A stretch of DNA of 20,612 nt, taken from a virus. The stretch spans positions 15,981-36,592 of the IMG/VR virus record IMGVR_UViG_3300030105_001406. One strand, 5' to 3'. The notes under the pieces were generated by a model. The model did no database searches. It had not been told where the DNA came from and saw only the letters and a program-made list of their open reading frames with translations. Made by a program: the position numbers and the translations under genes. Position 1 is the stretch's first letter, and each line of letters starts with the position of its first letter. Positions 1 through 5,324 of this stretch are shown here, one piece after another.

Positions 1-788
1 CTTGCCAATTCATCAGCTAATATCTGTCCGTTAATATCTGTATCTGTTGCTAGTATTATCCTATCTATTCCTTCAAACTTATCTTTATCATCCCAAACAT
101 ACTTAAACCTTTTGTCCTCTGAGGGGTCAACCTTTGAGTCTGTGATTTTGTTTGGTGCTCCATTTGGTACTGAATAAACCATTATGTTGCTGTGATTTTT
201 AAAGGCTTCCATAATTGCCAAACAATCCATTTCTCCCTCTGTAATTACTAGAGTCTTTTCTATCGTTGGCAACTTTTCATTATGGACTTGCCTACCCCAT
301 AACCTAGTCGCATTGTTATCCCACCAAAAATCCTTTGACCCATTTGCACTTCTCCATTTAACCGCAACTGTCTCGTCTCCCTCGGTAAAAGAAAAACCTA
401 TGACTGGTTTATTATTTTTTTTACCCAGAACGCAACCAGATGCATTTGCCGTTTCAATACTTATCCCTCGCTCCAACAACCATTGCTCCGCCTGTTTATC
501 AGGTAGTGGAAGATTGATTGGTTTCTTCTTTGGCGTGGGTGTTTCTGTTTTTACTATCGTCATTTTTGCTCCTTGATTTTTAGCGATTGCTCCATTTATA
601 CCGCAATGATGACAATGATATATAATTGTTTCTGCGTTTATATTTATTGATAAGGGCGTGTCCCTTTTCTTTTTTCTCGAACTTCCACAGCTAGGACAAG
701 TCAATTTATATTGCCCTTGCTCATAGCCATTTGTCTTTGAATTACTGTTGATATGATTTTTAATATCATTTTTCTCTTGACTCTGCAT
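1..788 (-). CDS. DNA primase/helicase, N-terminal part (runs off the left edge)
   Basis: This is the N-terminal 262 codons of a phage primase or primase-helicase of the T7 gp4/Twinkle type; the rest lies outside the window. The start is ATG at 788-786, preceded by GGAGG about 5 bases upstream. A zinc ribbon is visible: CPSC at residues 31-34 and CHHC at 59-62, the template-reading finger of DnaG/gp4 primases. A TOPRIM core follows, with the glutamate motif VITEGEMD at 181-188 (E184) and the Asp motif LATDTDINGQ at 247-256. The helicase domain, if present, would be beyond the edge. It is expected to make primers and unwind DNA at the phage fork. It lies downstream of the 91-residue gene on the same strand, separated by an unusual inverted-repeat leader. 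A primase-only protein cannot be excluded because the C-terminus is not seen. Confidence 0.9.
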   Translation of the reverse strand, partial: MQSQEKNDIKNHINSNSKTNGYEQGQYKLTCPSCGSSRKKKRDTPLSININAETIIYHCHHCGINGAIAKNQGAKMTIVKTETPTPKKKPINLPLPDKQAEQWLLERGISIETANASGCVLGKKNNKPVIGFSFTEGDETVAVKWRSANGSKDFWWDNNATRLWGRQVHNEKLPTIEKTLVITEGEMDCLAIMEAFKNHSNIMVYSVPNGAPNKITDSKVDPSEDKRFKYVWDDKDKFEGIDRIILATDTDINGQILADELA

Positions 789-810
789 ATAACCTCCGTT
801 TATGCTCTTT

Positions 811-861
811 ATATACTTACTACTAAGTATGTACTTATTGTTAAAAACTTAGTAAGTATAT
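811..861. repeat. Inverted-repeat cluster of TACTTA/TAAGTA half-sites upstream of the primase
   Basis: Perfect 12-base inverted arms lie at 811-822 (ATATACTTACTA) and 850-861. A second perfect dyad, TAAGTA-TG-TACTTA, sits inside at 824-837. The TACTTA hexamer or its complement occurs at 814-819, 824-829, 832-837 and 853-858, with a related ACTTAG at 847-852. Neither strand has a T tract after the outer stem, so this is unlikely to be an intrinsic terminator. It ends about 10 bases before the primase ribosome site, which suits an operator array or an RNA stem in the primase leader. Confidence 0.6.
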
Positions 862-1136
862 TACCTACTATGTAACCCTTCCACGAACGAACTATCTATA
901 ACTTTTGCTATGTCATTGGCTAATTTTTTTCGTGATAGTAAAGGATATTTATTCAATTCTTTTATACTTAATAATATTGTTTCTAAATGGATTTTATTTC
1001 TAAAACATAGAACTTTAAAATCATCTGATATAAAATAAGAGAGTGCCTGATTAGATAAATTCTCGTCCTTACTAGCAACATCTCTGACTGCTTGCTTTAC
1101 AATTAAAGAATCTAATTTCGTTAAGTTAATCTCCAT
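861..1136 (-). CDS. Small conserved phage protein of unknown function (91 aa)
   Basis: It encodes a soluble, probably helical protein with no signal peptide or membrane segment. The start chosen is ATG at 1136; a TTG two codons upstream at 1142 also opens the frame but is less likely. A weak AAGA ribosome site lies near 1144-1147. The middle reads ALSYFISDDFKVLCFRNKI, which resembles a recurrent phage pattern of the form A..Y..S.DF..LC that I remember from small phage proteins of unknown function. I cannot name a domain. It is the first leftward gene after the divergent control region and precedes the primase, so it may be an early or regulatory protein; that is inference only. The stop codon lies at the edge of the TACTTA inverted-repeat cluster. 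Confidence 0.7.
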   Translation of the reverse strand: MEINLTKLDSLIVKQAVRDVASKDENLSNQALSYFISDDFKVLCFRNKIHLETILLSIKELNKYPLLSRKKLANDIAKVIDSSFVEGLHSR

Positions 1137-1157
1137 AAACAAATCTTAATGTATCTC

Positions 1158-1171
1158 TTGCACATTTGCAA
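1158..1171. promoter_or_regulatory. TTGCA dyad, candidate operator between divergent operons
   Basis: The sequence TTGCA-CATT-TGCAA is a perfect inverted repeat with 5-base arms. It lies in the short region between the leftward 91-residue gene and the rightward recombination operon, where a regulator could control both directions. Its first arm overlaps the -35-like hexamer of the weak rightward promoter proposed at 1158-1186. No regulator is identified in the window. Confidence 0.4.
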
Positions 1172-1186
1172 CACATCAAGTAAACT
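1158..1186 (+). promoter_or_regulatory. Weak sigma70-like promoter candidate for the rightward early operon
   Basis: A possible -35 TTGCAC (1158-1163) is followed by 17 bases and a possible -10 TAAACT (1181-1186). The -10 matches the consensus at four of six positions and the -35 at three of six, so the case rests mainly on the spacing and on the position just upstream of the first rightward ORF. The -35 overlaps the TTGCA dyad. Confidence 0.25.
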
Positions 1187-1217
1187 TCATTCAGACATCA
1201 TAAAAGTTGGAGCGATT

Positions 1218-1277
1218 ATGGAAATGAATGAGTTTGATAAGTTAATGGCACTTCTACTATTTGTAGGAGTTAAGTAA
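1218..1277 (+). CDS. Possible 19-residue leader peptide
   Basis: This is a very short ORF starting at ATG 1218 with a clear GGAG ribosome site at 1209-1212, five bases upstream. It encodes MEMNEFDKLMALLLFVGVK and stops with TAA at 1275-1277, directly before the TTG start of the exonuclease gene. The last ten residues are hydrophobic. The good ribosome site and exact abutment suggest it is translated and couples ribosomes to the next gene. A chance ORF is possible at this length. Confidence 0.45.
   Translation: MEMNEFDKLMALLLFVGVK
1266..1269 (+). promoter_or_regulatory. Ribosome binding site that fixes the TTG start of the exonuclease
   Basis: GGAG at 1266-1269 stands eight bases before TTG at 1278. 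The first in-frame ATG is about 165 codons into the gene, within the nuclease domain, so TTG is the only sensible start. The site lies inside the 3' end of the 19-codon leader ORF, which allows translational coupling. Confidence 0.65.
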
Positions 1278-2174
1278 TTGAAATATAGCAATGTAAATAA
1301 CATACCGCAAGAAATAATCAGAGCAGTATCTAATGATAGTTATTCTAAAGGTGCTTCTACTATTTCTGTTACTGGCTTATTACAAAATCCAAGAATTAGA
1401 ATACTTAAAGAAGAACATGACGATAAAATCGTTGTCGATGTCTCTAACGAGATTTGGAAGCTATTAGGTCAAAGTGTCCATACTATTATCGAACGAGCTA
1501 ACGAGAGCAACACAGACACTATAACGGAGCAAAGAAACTTTGCAGTAGTAAATGGGTGGACGATAAGCGGACAGACAGACAGCATATCTATCGAAGAAAA
1601 AATCTTAAAAGATTATAAGGTCACTAGTGTTTGGTCAGTTATGTCAGCGACCAAAGACGGAAAGCTAGAATGGGAACAGCAATTGAATTGTTATGACTGG
1701 CTCACACGAAAGAACAACCCTGAAATTATTATTAACCAGTTAAATATAATTACAATCAACAGGGACTGGAGCAAAAATCAGATGCTGAGAAGTAGTGGCG
1801 ACTATCCAGTTGCACCAGTTAGCGTGATTCCGATCCCAAAATGGAGTAACGAAGAACAAGAAGAATTCATAAAAGAAAGAGTTTCAATTCATCAAGAAGC
1901 AGAAGCTGATTATCTAATCAGTAAAAAACTACCTTTGTGTAGTGATGTGGAAAGGTGGAGAAGGAAAGATGCTTATAGGGTAATGAAGAAGGGTAGGAAG
2001 TCTGCCTTGCGTGTGCTAGACACACAAAAATTAGCCGATGAGTATTTAAATGGTCATGATGACAAAGCTAAGTTGAGTATAGAGTTTCTTAAAGGGGAAG
2101 CTATACGATGCAAGGATTATTGTGATGTGGCTGAATTTTGTAATCAGTATCAAATGGAGAAAACTAATGGCTGA
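1278..2174 (+). CDS. PD-(D/E)XK (RecB/Cas4-fold) phage exonuclease
   Basis: This 298-residue protein has the ordered motifs of the RecB-like nuclease family: H68 (QSVHTIIE), D101 (SGQTDSIS), the D-x-K pair D112/K114 (KDYKVTS) and a QxxxY motif, Q135 to Y139. The C-terminus carries C221 (LPLCSDVERW) and a C278-x3-C282-x5-C288 cluster, a pattern seen in many phage nucleases of this group and suggestive of a metal or Fe-S site. The likely role is 5'-end resection of double-stranded DNA to make single-stranded tails for the annealing protein encoded next. Translation starts at TTG with a good ribosome site. The gene overlaps the annealing protein gene by 8 bases. The nuclease assignment is firm; substrate polarity and cluster type are inference. 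Confidence 0.85.
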   Translation: MKYSNVNNIPQEIIRAVSNDSYSKGASTISVTGLLQNPRIRILKEEHDDKIVVDVSNEIWKLLGQSVHTIIERANESNTDTITEQRNFAVVNGWTISGQTDSISIEEKILKDYKVTSVWSVMSATKDGKLEWEQQLNCYDWLTRKNNPEIIINQLNIITINRDWSKNQMLRSSGDYPVAPVSVIPIPKWSNEEQEEFIKERVSIHQEAEADYLISKKLPLCSDVERWRRKDAYRVMKKGRKSALRVLDTQKLADEYLNGHDDKAKLSIEFLKGEAIRCKDYCDVAEFCNQYQMEKTNG

Positions 2175-2892
2175 TAAAGAACTAACTTATAAAGATGTAT
2201 GGCAAACACTATCCAAGGTGGATGTGTCTAAACATACAGAAGAAAAAATGAAATTGACATACTTATCTTGGAGCAGAATGTGGATGTTACTTTGTGATAG
2301 CTATCCTCAAGCACAATATGAATTTGTTGATTTTGACGGAGTGCCTTACAAGACACTTCCTGACGGAACTACTGAGGTTATCACTAGGATTACTATTGAT
2401 AATTTGGTAAGAGAGATGAGACTGCCTGTTATGGATTATAAAAACAACCCTGTTGTTAATCCTCATGCTAGGCAAGTTTCTGATAATGCTATGCGTTGTT
2501 TGGTTAAGAATGTAGCAATGTATGGATTAGGCATAAGTGTTTTTGCCAATATGAAAGATGAGACTTTGCCTGATGAAGAAAAAGATGCTCAACCTAAAGG
2601 CAAGAAAACTCCTGTTAAGAAAGTTGAACCTGTACAGGAAGAAACTCCTGTAGAAACAGGCGAAGTTTTTGACGAAGCGTGGGCGGATGTTTTTGTTGAC
2701 GGAGCAATCAAACTTATTGACGGAGGACTTTATGAAAGTAGAGACCAGTTAGTTGATTTTTATAAATCAAATAGTGAAGCAATAGGAATGTTAAAGGATA
2801 AGTTCCCTGAACAAAAAGATAAACTAGATAAGACTATTACATCGTTAATAGATACATTTAAACAAGAAACAAACTCTGAGGAGGGTAAGTAA
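2167..2892 (+). CDS. Sak3-like single-strand annealing protein (DUF1071 type)
   Basis: This 241-residue protein starts at ATG 2167, with GGAG at 2156-2159 seven bases upstream; an ATG at 2122 in the same frame lies inside the exonuclease gene and is less likely. The N-terminal half contains TYLSWSRMWMLL (about residues 31-42) and a region ending MRCLVKNVAMYGLGISVF, both characteristic of the DUF1071/Sak3 single-strand annealing proteins. A charged, proline-containing linker (about residues 134-165) joins a C-terminal acidic helical domain that may bind partners. It should anneal complementary strands and act with the exonuclease upstream and the SSB-like protein downstream. The final GGAGGG doubles as the next gene's ribosome site. 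Confidence 0.8.
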   Translation: MADKELTYKDVWQTLSKVDVSKHTEEKMKLTYLSWSRMWMLLCDSYPQAQYEFVDFDGVPYKTLPDGTTEVITRITIDNLVREMRLPVMDYKNNPVVNPHARQVSDNAMRCLVKNVAMYGLGISVFANMKDETLPDEEKDAQPKGKKTPVKKVEPVQEETPVETGEVFDEAWADVFVDGAIKLIDGGLYESRDQLVDFYKSNSEAIGMLKDKFPEQKDKLDKTITSLIDTFKQETNSEEGK

Positions 2893-3204
2893 ATGGAAGA
2901 AAGAATTCAAACTGACGGAGCAATCTACACCAATAACTATAAGGAGACTGATAAACAACCTGATTGGACTGGTAAAGTTGCGTTTGATAAAGCTTTACTA
3001 AAGTTGTTGGTAGATAAAATAAAGAATGGAGAGGAAGCAGAGGTGCGTGTCGCTCTATGGGATAGAAGGTCTAAGAATGGTAACGACTATAAGTATGCTC
3101 GTTTTGACATTCCACAACAACAGAAACAGCAAGGAGACCCAAGACCAACTCCGCCTGTACAACAAAGCAGACCAGAGTTGAGTGATGATGATATCCCCTT
3201 CTAA
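2893..3204 (+). CDS. Small SSB-like protein with acidic DDDIPF tail
   Basis: This 103-residue protein starts directly after the stop of the annealing protein, with GGAGGG (2880-2885) seven bases upstream. The body (about residues 26-76) contains KVAFDKALLKLLVDKI and VRVALWDRRSKNGNDYKYARFDI, consistent with a short beta-rich single-strand DNA binding domain. A glutamine/proline-rich linker (76-91) leads to the tail PELSDDDIPF, the acidic Asp-Asp-x-Ile-Pro-Phe end that bacterial SSB proteins use to recruit partners. The tail and the neighbours support an SSB role. The body is shorter than a classical OB fold of about 110 residues, so it may be a minimal or divergent version. Confidence 0.65.
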   Translation: MEERIQTDGAIYTNNYKETDKQPDWTGKVAFDKALLKLLVDKIKNGEEAEVRVALWDRRSKNGNDYKYARFDIPQQQKQQGDPRPTPPVQQSRPELSDDDIPF

Positions 3205-3418
3205 AAAACGAACGACTAATAAGGTAGTCAAGATTGATGATGAGGGCAATAAGTGTCCTCATCGTCAAGGTCTTGAGGAAATTCATAAAAGGCTTGAAGA
3301 ATGTATTGTTCATTTTGAAAGTGCAAATGACAATTACCATGAGGTAAATGTTCACAGTTATAAAATGGTTATGTATGAACTTAGCGATAAGATTAAAAAT
3401 CTAATAACCAGTAAATAA
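3185..3418 (+). CDS. Hypothetical protein (77 aa)
   Basis: I do not recognise this protein. It overlaps the last 20 bases of the SSB-like gene in another frame. GTG 3182, ATG 3185 and ATG 3188 are all possible starts; ATG 3185 is preferred because AGAG at 3174-3177 lies seven bases upstream. The N-terminus is basic (SPSKKRTTNKVVKI) and contains CPHRQG near residue 24. The rest is helical, HKRLEECIVHFESANDNYHE and a C-terminal YELSDKIKNLI. Its place in the tight early operon supports real expression. Confidence 0.6.
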   Translation: MMISPSKKRTTNKVVKIDDEGNKCPHRQGLEEIHKRLEECIVHFESANDNYHEVNVHSYKMVMYELSDKIKNLITSK

Positions 3419-3424
3419 TATTTT

Positions 3425-3430
3425 AGGAGG
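3425..3430 (+). promoter_or_regulatory. Strong ribosome site deciding the start of the next small gene
   Basis: AGGAGG at 3425-3430 touches the first in-frame ATG (3431), leaving no spacer. It lies nine bases before the second ATG at 3440, which is therefore the more likely start. Confidence 0.6.
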
Positions 3431-3439
3431 ATGTCTGGG

Positions 3440-3649
3440 ATGGAAGATAAATTTGAATACGATGATGATTCTGATTACAAATCAAACTTTAGCAGGTGGT
3501 TTGCGATGAACACATCAGAAAAAAAAATACATAAAGAAGAACCTTACAACGAAGAAGTTGCTCAAAGGGTTTTTAATGAACAGTATGGAGGCAAAGCTTG
3601 GAAAAAAGCAGTATTAAAACCTTTTGCATGGAGAGTTGAAGAAGAATGA
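3440..3649 (+). CDS. Hypothetical acidic protein (69 aa)
   Basis: I do not recognise this protein. It starts at ATG 3440, as set by the AGGAGG upstream; ATG 3431 would add three residues. The N-terminus is strongly acidic (MEDKFEYDDDSDYKS), followed by SRWFAMN and a C-terminal helix with FNEQYGGKAWKKAVLKPFAWR. No cysteines, membrane segments or catalytic motifs are seen. A run of nine A bases lies at 3519-3527. The stop overlaps the ATG of the next ORF (ATGA), indicating translational coupling. Confidence 0.65.
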   Translation: MEDKFEYDDDSDYKSNFSRWFAMNTSEKKIHKEEPYNEEVAQRVFNEQYGGKAWKKAVLKPFAWRVEEE

Positions 3650-3741
3650 AAAGATTTTTCAGTAGATGTATTAATAGGTTTTTAGAATGGTCTTTTCAGA
3701 GAACAGAAGATAGGCTATTTAAGAATAAAGAAAATGAGTAA
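3646..3741 (+). CDS. Very small basic protein (31 aa)
   Basis: This short ORF overlaps the stop of the previous gene by four bases (ATGA) and the start of the next by eight. A purine-rich GAAGAAGA stretch before the ATG can serve as a ribosome site. The product begins MKRFFSRCINRFLEWSFQR and is a basic, amphipathic helix in appearance. It has no recognised family. The overlapping start and stop on both sides are the main evidence that it is a real gene rather than a gap. Confidence 0.55.
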   Translation: MKRFFSRCINRFLEWSFQRTEDRLFKNKENE

Positions 3742-3883
3742 GTGGCGTGGCGGAAAGGGTAGTAGTCCAAGACCTTATGATAAAGATAAGTTTAACGAAT
3801 CTTTTGACCGCATTTTTAAAAAAAAGGATAAACCAGTTACTGAGTTGAAAAATGTAACTGAAATTAAAAAGGAGAAAAAATAG
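3734..3883 (+). CDS. Small conserved phage protein (49 aa, WRGGKG/PRPYD motif)
   Basis: The product starts MSKWRGGKGSSPRPYD and continues with KFNESFDRIFKKKDKPV, ending in a lysine-rich tail. I recall short phage proteins with the same arrangement (WRGGKGS.PR.YD followed by a F..nFd.IF segment), whose function is unknown. It overlaps the 31-residue gene by eight bases, and its TAG stop shares one base with the GTG start of the next gene. An A8 run lies near 3818. The high Lys/Arg content suggests nucleic acid or acidic protein binding, but that is only a suggestion. Confidence 0.65.
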   Translation: MSKWRGGKGSSPRPYDKDKFNESFDRIFKKKDKPVTELKNVTEIKKEKK

Positions 3884-4125
3884 TGAAGTTTGAAATAAAA
3901 GAAGGAATACCAATACCAATTGGCAGAGGAAAACCTAGAAAATATAACATACCTTTAGAGACAATGAAGGTAGGAGACCATATTTTGATTGAGTTACCAA
4001 AGACTAGAATACCCCAAGAGGTAAAAATAATTAGGAACTTTGTTCTTAGATATAAACACAACAATCCAAATACTAAATTTACAGTAAGGCAGGTAGAGAA
4101 TGGTGTTGGGGTTTGGAGAATGTAA
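3883..4125 (+). CDS. Small conserved phage protein (80 aa, IPIP motif)
   Basis: Translation begins at GTG 3883, overlapping the previous stop (TAGTG), with AAGGAG at 3869-3874 eight bases upstream. The protein reads MKFEIKEGIPIPIGRGKPRK, then LETMKVGDHILIELPK and a basic stretch IIRNFVLRYKHNNPNTKFTVR, and ends GVWRM. Short phage proteins with the KFEI...IPIP start and a MKVGDS/H.. strand are familiar, but their role is not established; a small beta-rich nucleic acid binding fold is plausible. The stop overlaps the next start (TAATG). Confidence 0.7.
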   Translation: MKFEIKEGIPIPIGRGKPRKYNIPLETMKVGDHILIELPKTRIPQEVKIIRNFVLRYKHNNPNTKFTVRQVENGVGVWRM

Positions 4126-4478
4126 TGAAAAGATATTTTTTAATTACAGACCATAACAGGGACGGAGAACATGAGTATTACGATAAGGTTTTAGTCAACA
4201 CTAAAATGACAGATGAACAATTAGATGCAGATTATAAAGATTGGCAACAGAATTTTCTTGCATGGCAATTTGGCTATGTATATTTAGAAGGGGATAGTTG
4301 GTGGAGTGATTGCAGGATTGTTTCTATATATGATTGGCAAGAAGTGTCTAAAGATGAGGCTAAAGTTTTAAAAGAATATCTTGGAAACTGGGATTTACAA
4401 CAGATAATCGCAGACGGAATAGAATCTTTTGAGGAAGAAGATAACAGACAGAAACTAGAAGGTGGGTTAGATGATTGA
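4125..4478 (+). CDS. Hypothetical protein (117 aa), acidic, tryptophan-rich
   Basis: I do not recognise this protein. It starts at ATG 4125, overlapping the previous stop, with GGAGA at 4115-4119; a TTG at 4113 would add four residues and is less likely. It begins MKRYFLITDHNRDGEHEYYDKV and has WQQNFLAWQFGYVYLEGDSWWSDCRIVSIYDW in the middle (about residues 40-71), giving many tryptophans for its size. The C-terminus is acidic, ending EGGLDD. The start suggests a beta strand and turn. It may be a single small domain; no catalytic motif is clear. It overlaps the next gene by eight bases. Confidence 0.65.
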   Translation: MKRYFLITDHNRDGEHEYYDKVLVNTKMTDEQLDADYKDWQQNFLAWQFGYVYLEGDSWWSDCRIVSIYDWQEVSKDEAKVLKEYLGNWDLQQIIADGIESFEEEDNRQKLEGGLDD

Positions 4479-4806
4479 AGTTGAGAATTGGATGCACAAG
4501 ATAAGGGAACTTGCTCCTCTTATAGAGAAGTGTGAGTATGCAGTCTTGAAAGCGGATGCTGAAGTAAAGAAGATGCAAGCAATATTAAAAGTGCAAGCAT
4601 TAGGAGAGGGTATTAAAACTACTTCTGCTCAAGATACTTATGCTGAAAGCAAGGATGAGTTGTTTCAAGCTAGGTTAAGAGTTGCTAGCTACAAGAGTGG
4701 ATTAAGTGCCTTAAAGATTGAGTTAAGGGCATTAGAGATTGGGTTTGAGCAATGGAGAACAGAACAGGTATCAGCAAGGAAAGAACAGGCTAGATATGGA
4801 GCATAA
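4471..4806 (+). CDS. Helical (coiled-coil) hypothetical phage protein (111 aa)
   Basis: The product is almost wholly helical and charged, with a long alanine/glutamate/leucine pattern, for example KADAEVKKMQAILKVQALGE and ARLRVASYKSGLSALKIELRALEIGFEQW. The C-terminal half, SGLSALKIELRALEIGFEQWR, recalls a conserved tail in small phage proteins of unknown role. No enzyme motif is visible. A homodimeric coiled coil or a partner of the recombination proteins is possible. An AAGG ribosome site lies nine bases before the ATG, which overlaps the previous stop. Confidence 0.65.
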   Translation: MIEVENWMHKIRELAPLIEKCEYAVLKADAEVKKMQAILKVQALGEGIKTTSAQDTYAESKDELFQARLRVASYKSGLSALKIELRALEIGFEQWRTEQVSARKEQARYGA

Positions 4807-4951
4807 GATAACCAAGATTTTAGTGAATAAGTTACTCAAGTTTCCTGAAGATAAGAGAATGAAAATTGCAATCCTGTTGATTGGTTCTTCTCTTATGGAT
4901 TTTAACTCTGAAGATATTGATGATTTAACAAAAGCGTTAAATGAAAGGTAG
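4796..4951 (+). CDS. Hypothetical protein (51 aa)
   Basis: I do not recognise this protein. It starts at ATG 4796, overlapping the end of the coiled-coil gene by 11 bases; a GTG or ATG further upstream in frame would lie deep inside that gene. The product is MEHKITKILVNKLLKFPEDK, then RMKIAILLIGSSLMDFNSEDIDDLTKAL. The hydrophobic AILLIGSSLM segment is too short for a membrane helix and probably packs in a small helical bundle. Its stop overlaps the next start. Confidence 0.5.
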   Translation: MEHKITKILVNKLLKFPEDKRMKIAILLIGSSLMDFNSEDIDDLTKALNER

Positions 4952-5264
4952 AAATCCTAACAAGGCAGAGTCCAAGCACATGGATATAGTTAGTCAGTTA
5001 GGATGTATTGTTTGTAGGAATCAAGGTAGATTAGATGTTCCTTGTGAGATTCATCACACGGACGGAAAAACTAAAAAAGATTCACACTTTAAAGTCTTAC
5101 CCCTTTGCTTTGAGCATCATCGTATGGGAAGTGACAAAGAACCCATAAGCAGACATCCATATAAAGCTAGATTCGTAAAGGCATATGGAACTGAACAAGA
5201 TTTACTTAATCAAGTAGATGAATTACTACAGGAAAATAACTACTATGATGACCGACCATTTTGA
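4941..5264 (+). CDS. Ref-like HNH/Cys-His endonuclease
   Basis: This 107-residue protein has the zinc-binding and catalytic pattern of the phage P1 Ref (RecA-dependent nuclease) family: LGCIVC (C22, C25), EIHHTDGKT (H38, H39), H49, and VLPLCFEHH (C56, H59, H60). Ref-type proteins nick single-stranded or RecA-coated DNA and increase recombination. Next to an exonuclease, an annealing protein, an SSB-like protein and a RusA homologue, a role in recombination or branch processing is likely. It starts at ATG 4941, overlapping the previous stop. The stop TGA (5262-5264) is part of the TTGACG -35 of the downstream promoter. A generic HNH nicking enzyme is the alternative. Confidence 0.8.
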   Translation: MKGRNPNKAESKHMDIVSQLGCIVCRNQGRLDVPCEIHHTDGKTKKDSHFKVLPLCFEHHRMGSDKEPISRHPYKARFVKAYGTEQDLLNQVDELLQENNYYDDRPF

Positions 5265-5290
5265 CGCAGCCTGGAGCTGCAATATATTAT
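5261..5290 (+). promoter_or_regulatory. Sigma70-like promoter for the RusA gene
   Basis: TTGACG (5261-5266) matches the -35 consensus at five of six positions. TATATT (5283-5288, 16-base spacer) or TATTAT (5285-5290, 18-base spacer) each match the -10 at five of six positions. The start of transcription would fall near 5295-5300, leaving a leader of about 25 bases before ATG 5325. The -35 overlaps the stop of the Ref-like gene. This gives an extra promoter inside an otherwise continuous operon. Confidence 0.55.
5266..5280. promoter_or_regulatory. Dyad GCAGC-N5-GCTGC in the promoter spacer, candidate operator
   Basis: The sequence GCAGCCTGGAGCTGC has perfect 5-base inverted arms around CTGGA. 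It lies exactly between the proposed -35 and -10 of the rusA promoter, the position for a repressor or spacer-distorting regulator. No T tract follows on either strand, so it is not an intrinsic terminator. Confidence 0.4.
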
Positions 5291-5299
5291 ATTTACCAG

Positions 5300-5319
5300 T
5301 CCCAGGTATTTCCAGGGAG
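5300..5319 (+). promoter_or_regulatory. Leader hairpin covering the rusA ribosome site
   Basis: TCCCAGG (5300-5306) can pair with CCAGGGA (5312-5318), apart from one A/A mismatch, around a five-base loop. The right arm contains the GGGAG ribosome site (5315-5319) of the RusA gene, so the hairpin would lower translation until opened. CCAGG is also directly repeated 10 bases apart here. Confidence 0.35.
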
Positions 5320-5324
5320 ACAGT

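Noticed and set aside
811-861. Rho-independent terminator between the 91-residue gene and primase
   Set aside because: The stem is strong but there is no T tract after it on either strand, and the stem is A/T-rich.
2122-2166. Upstream ATG for the annealing protein
   Set aside because: It lies inside the exonuclease gene without a ribosome site; ATG 2167 has GGAG at the right distance.
4739-4795. Longer version of the 51-residue gene
   Set aside because: The extension lies deep in the coiled-coil gene and lacks a ribosome site; ATG 4796 gives an overlap typical of this operon.
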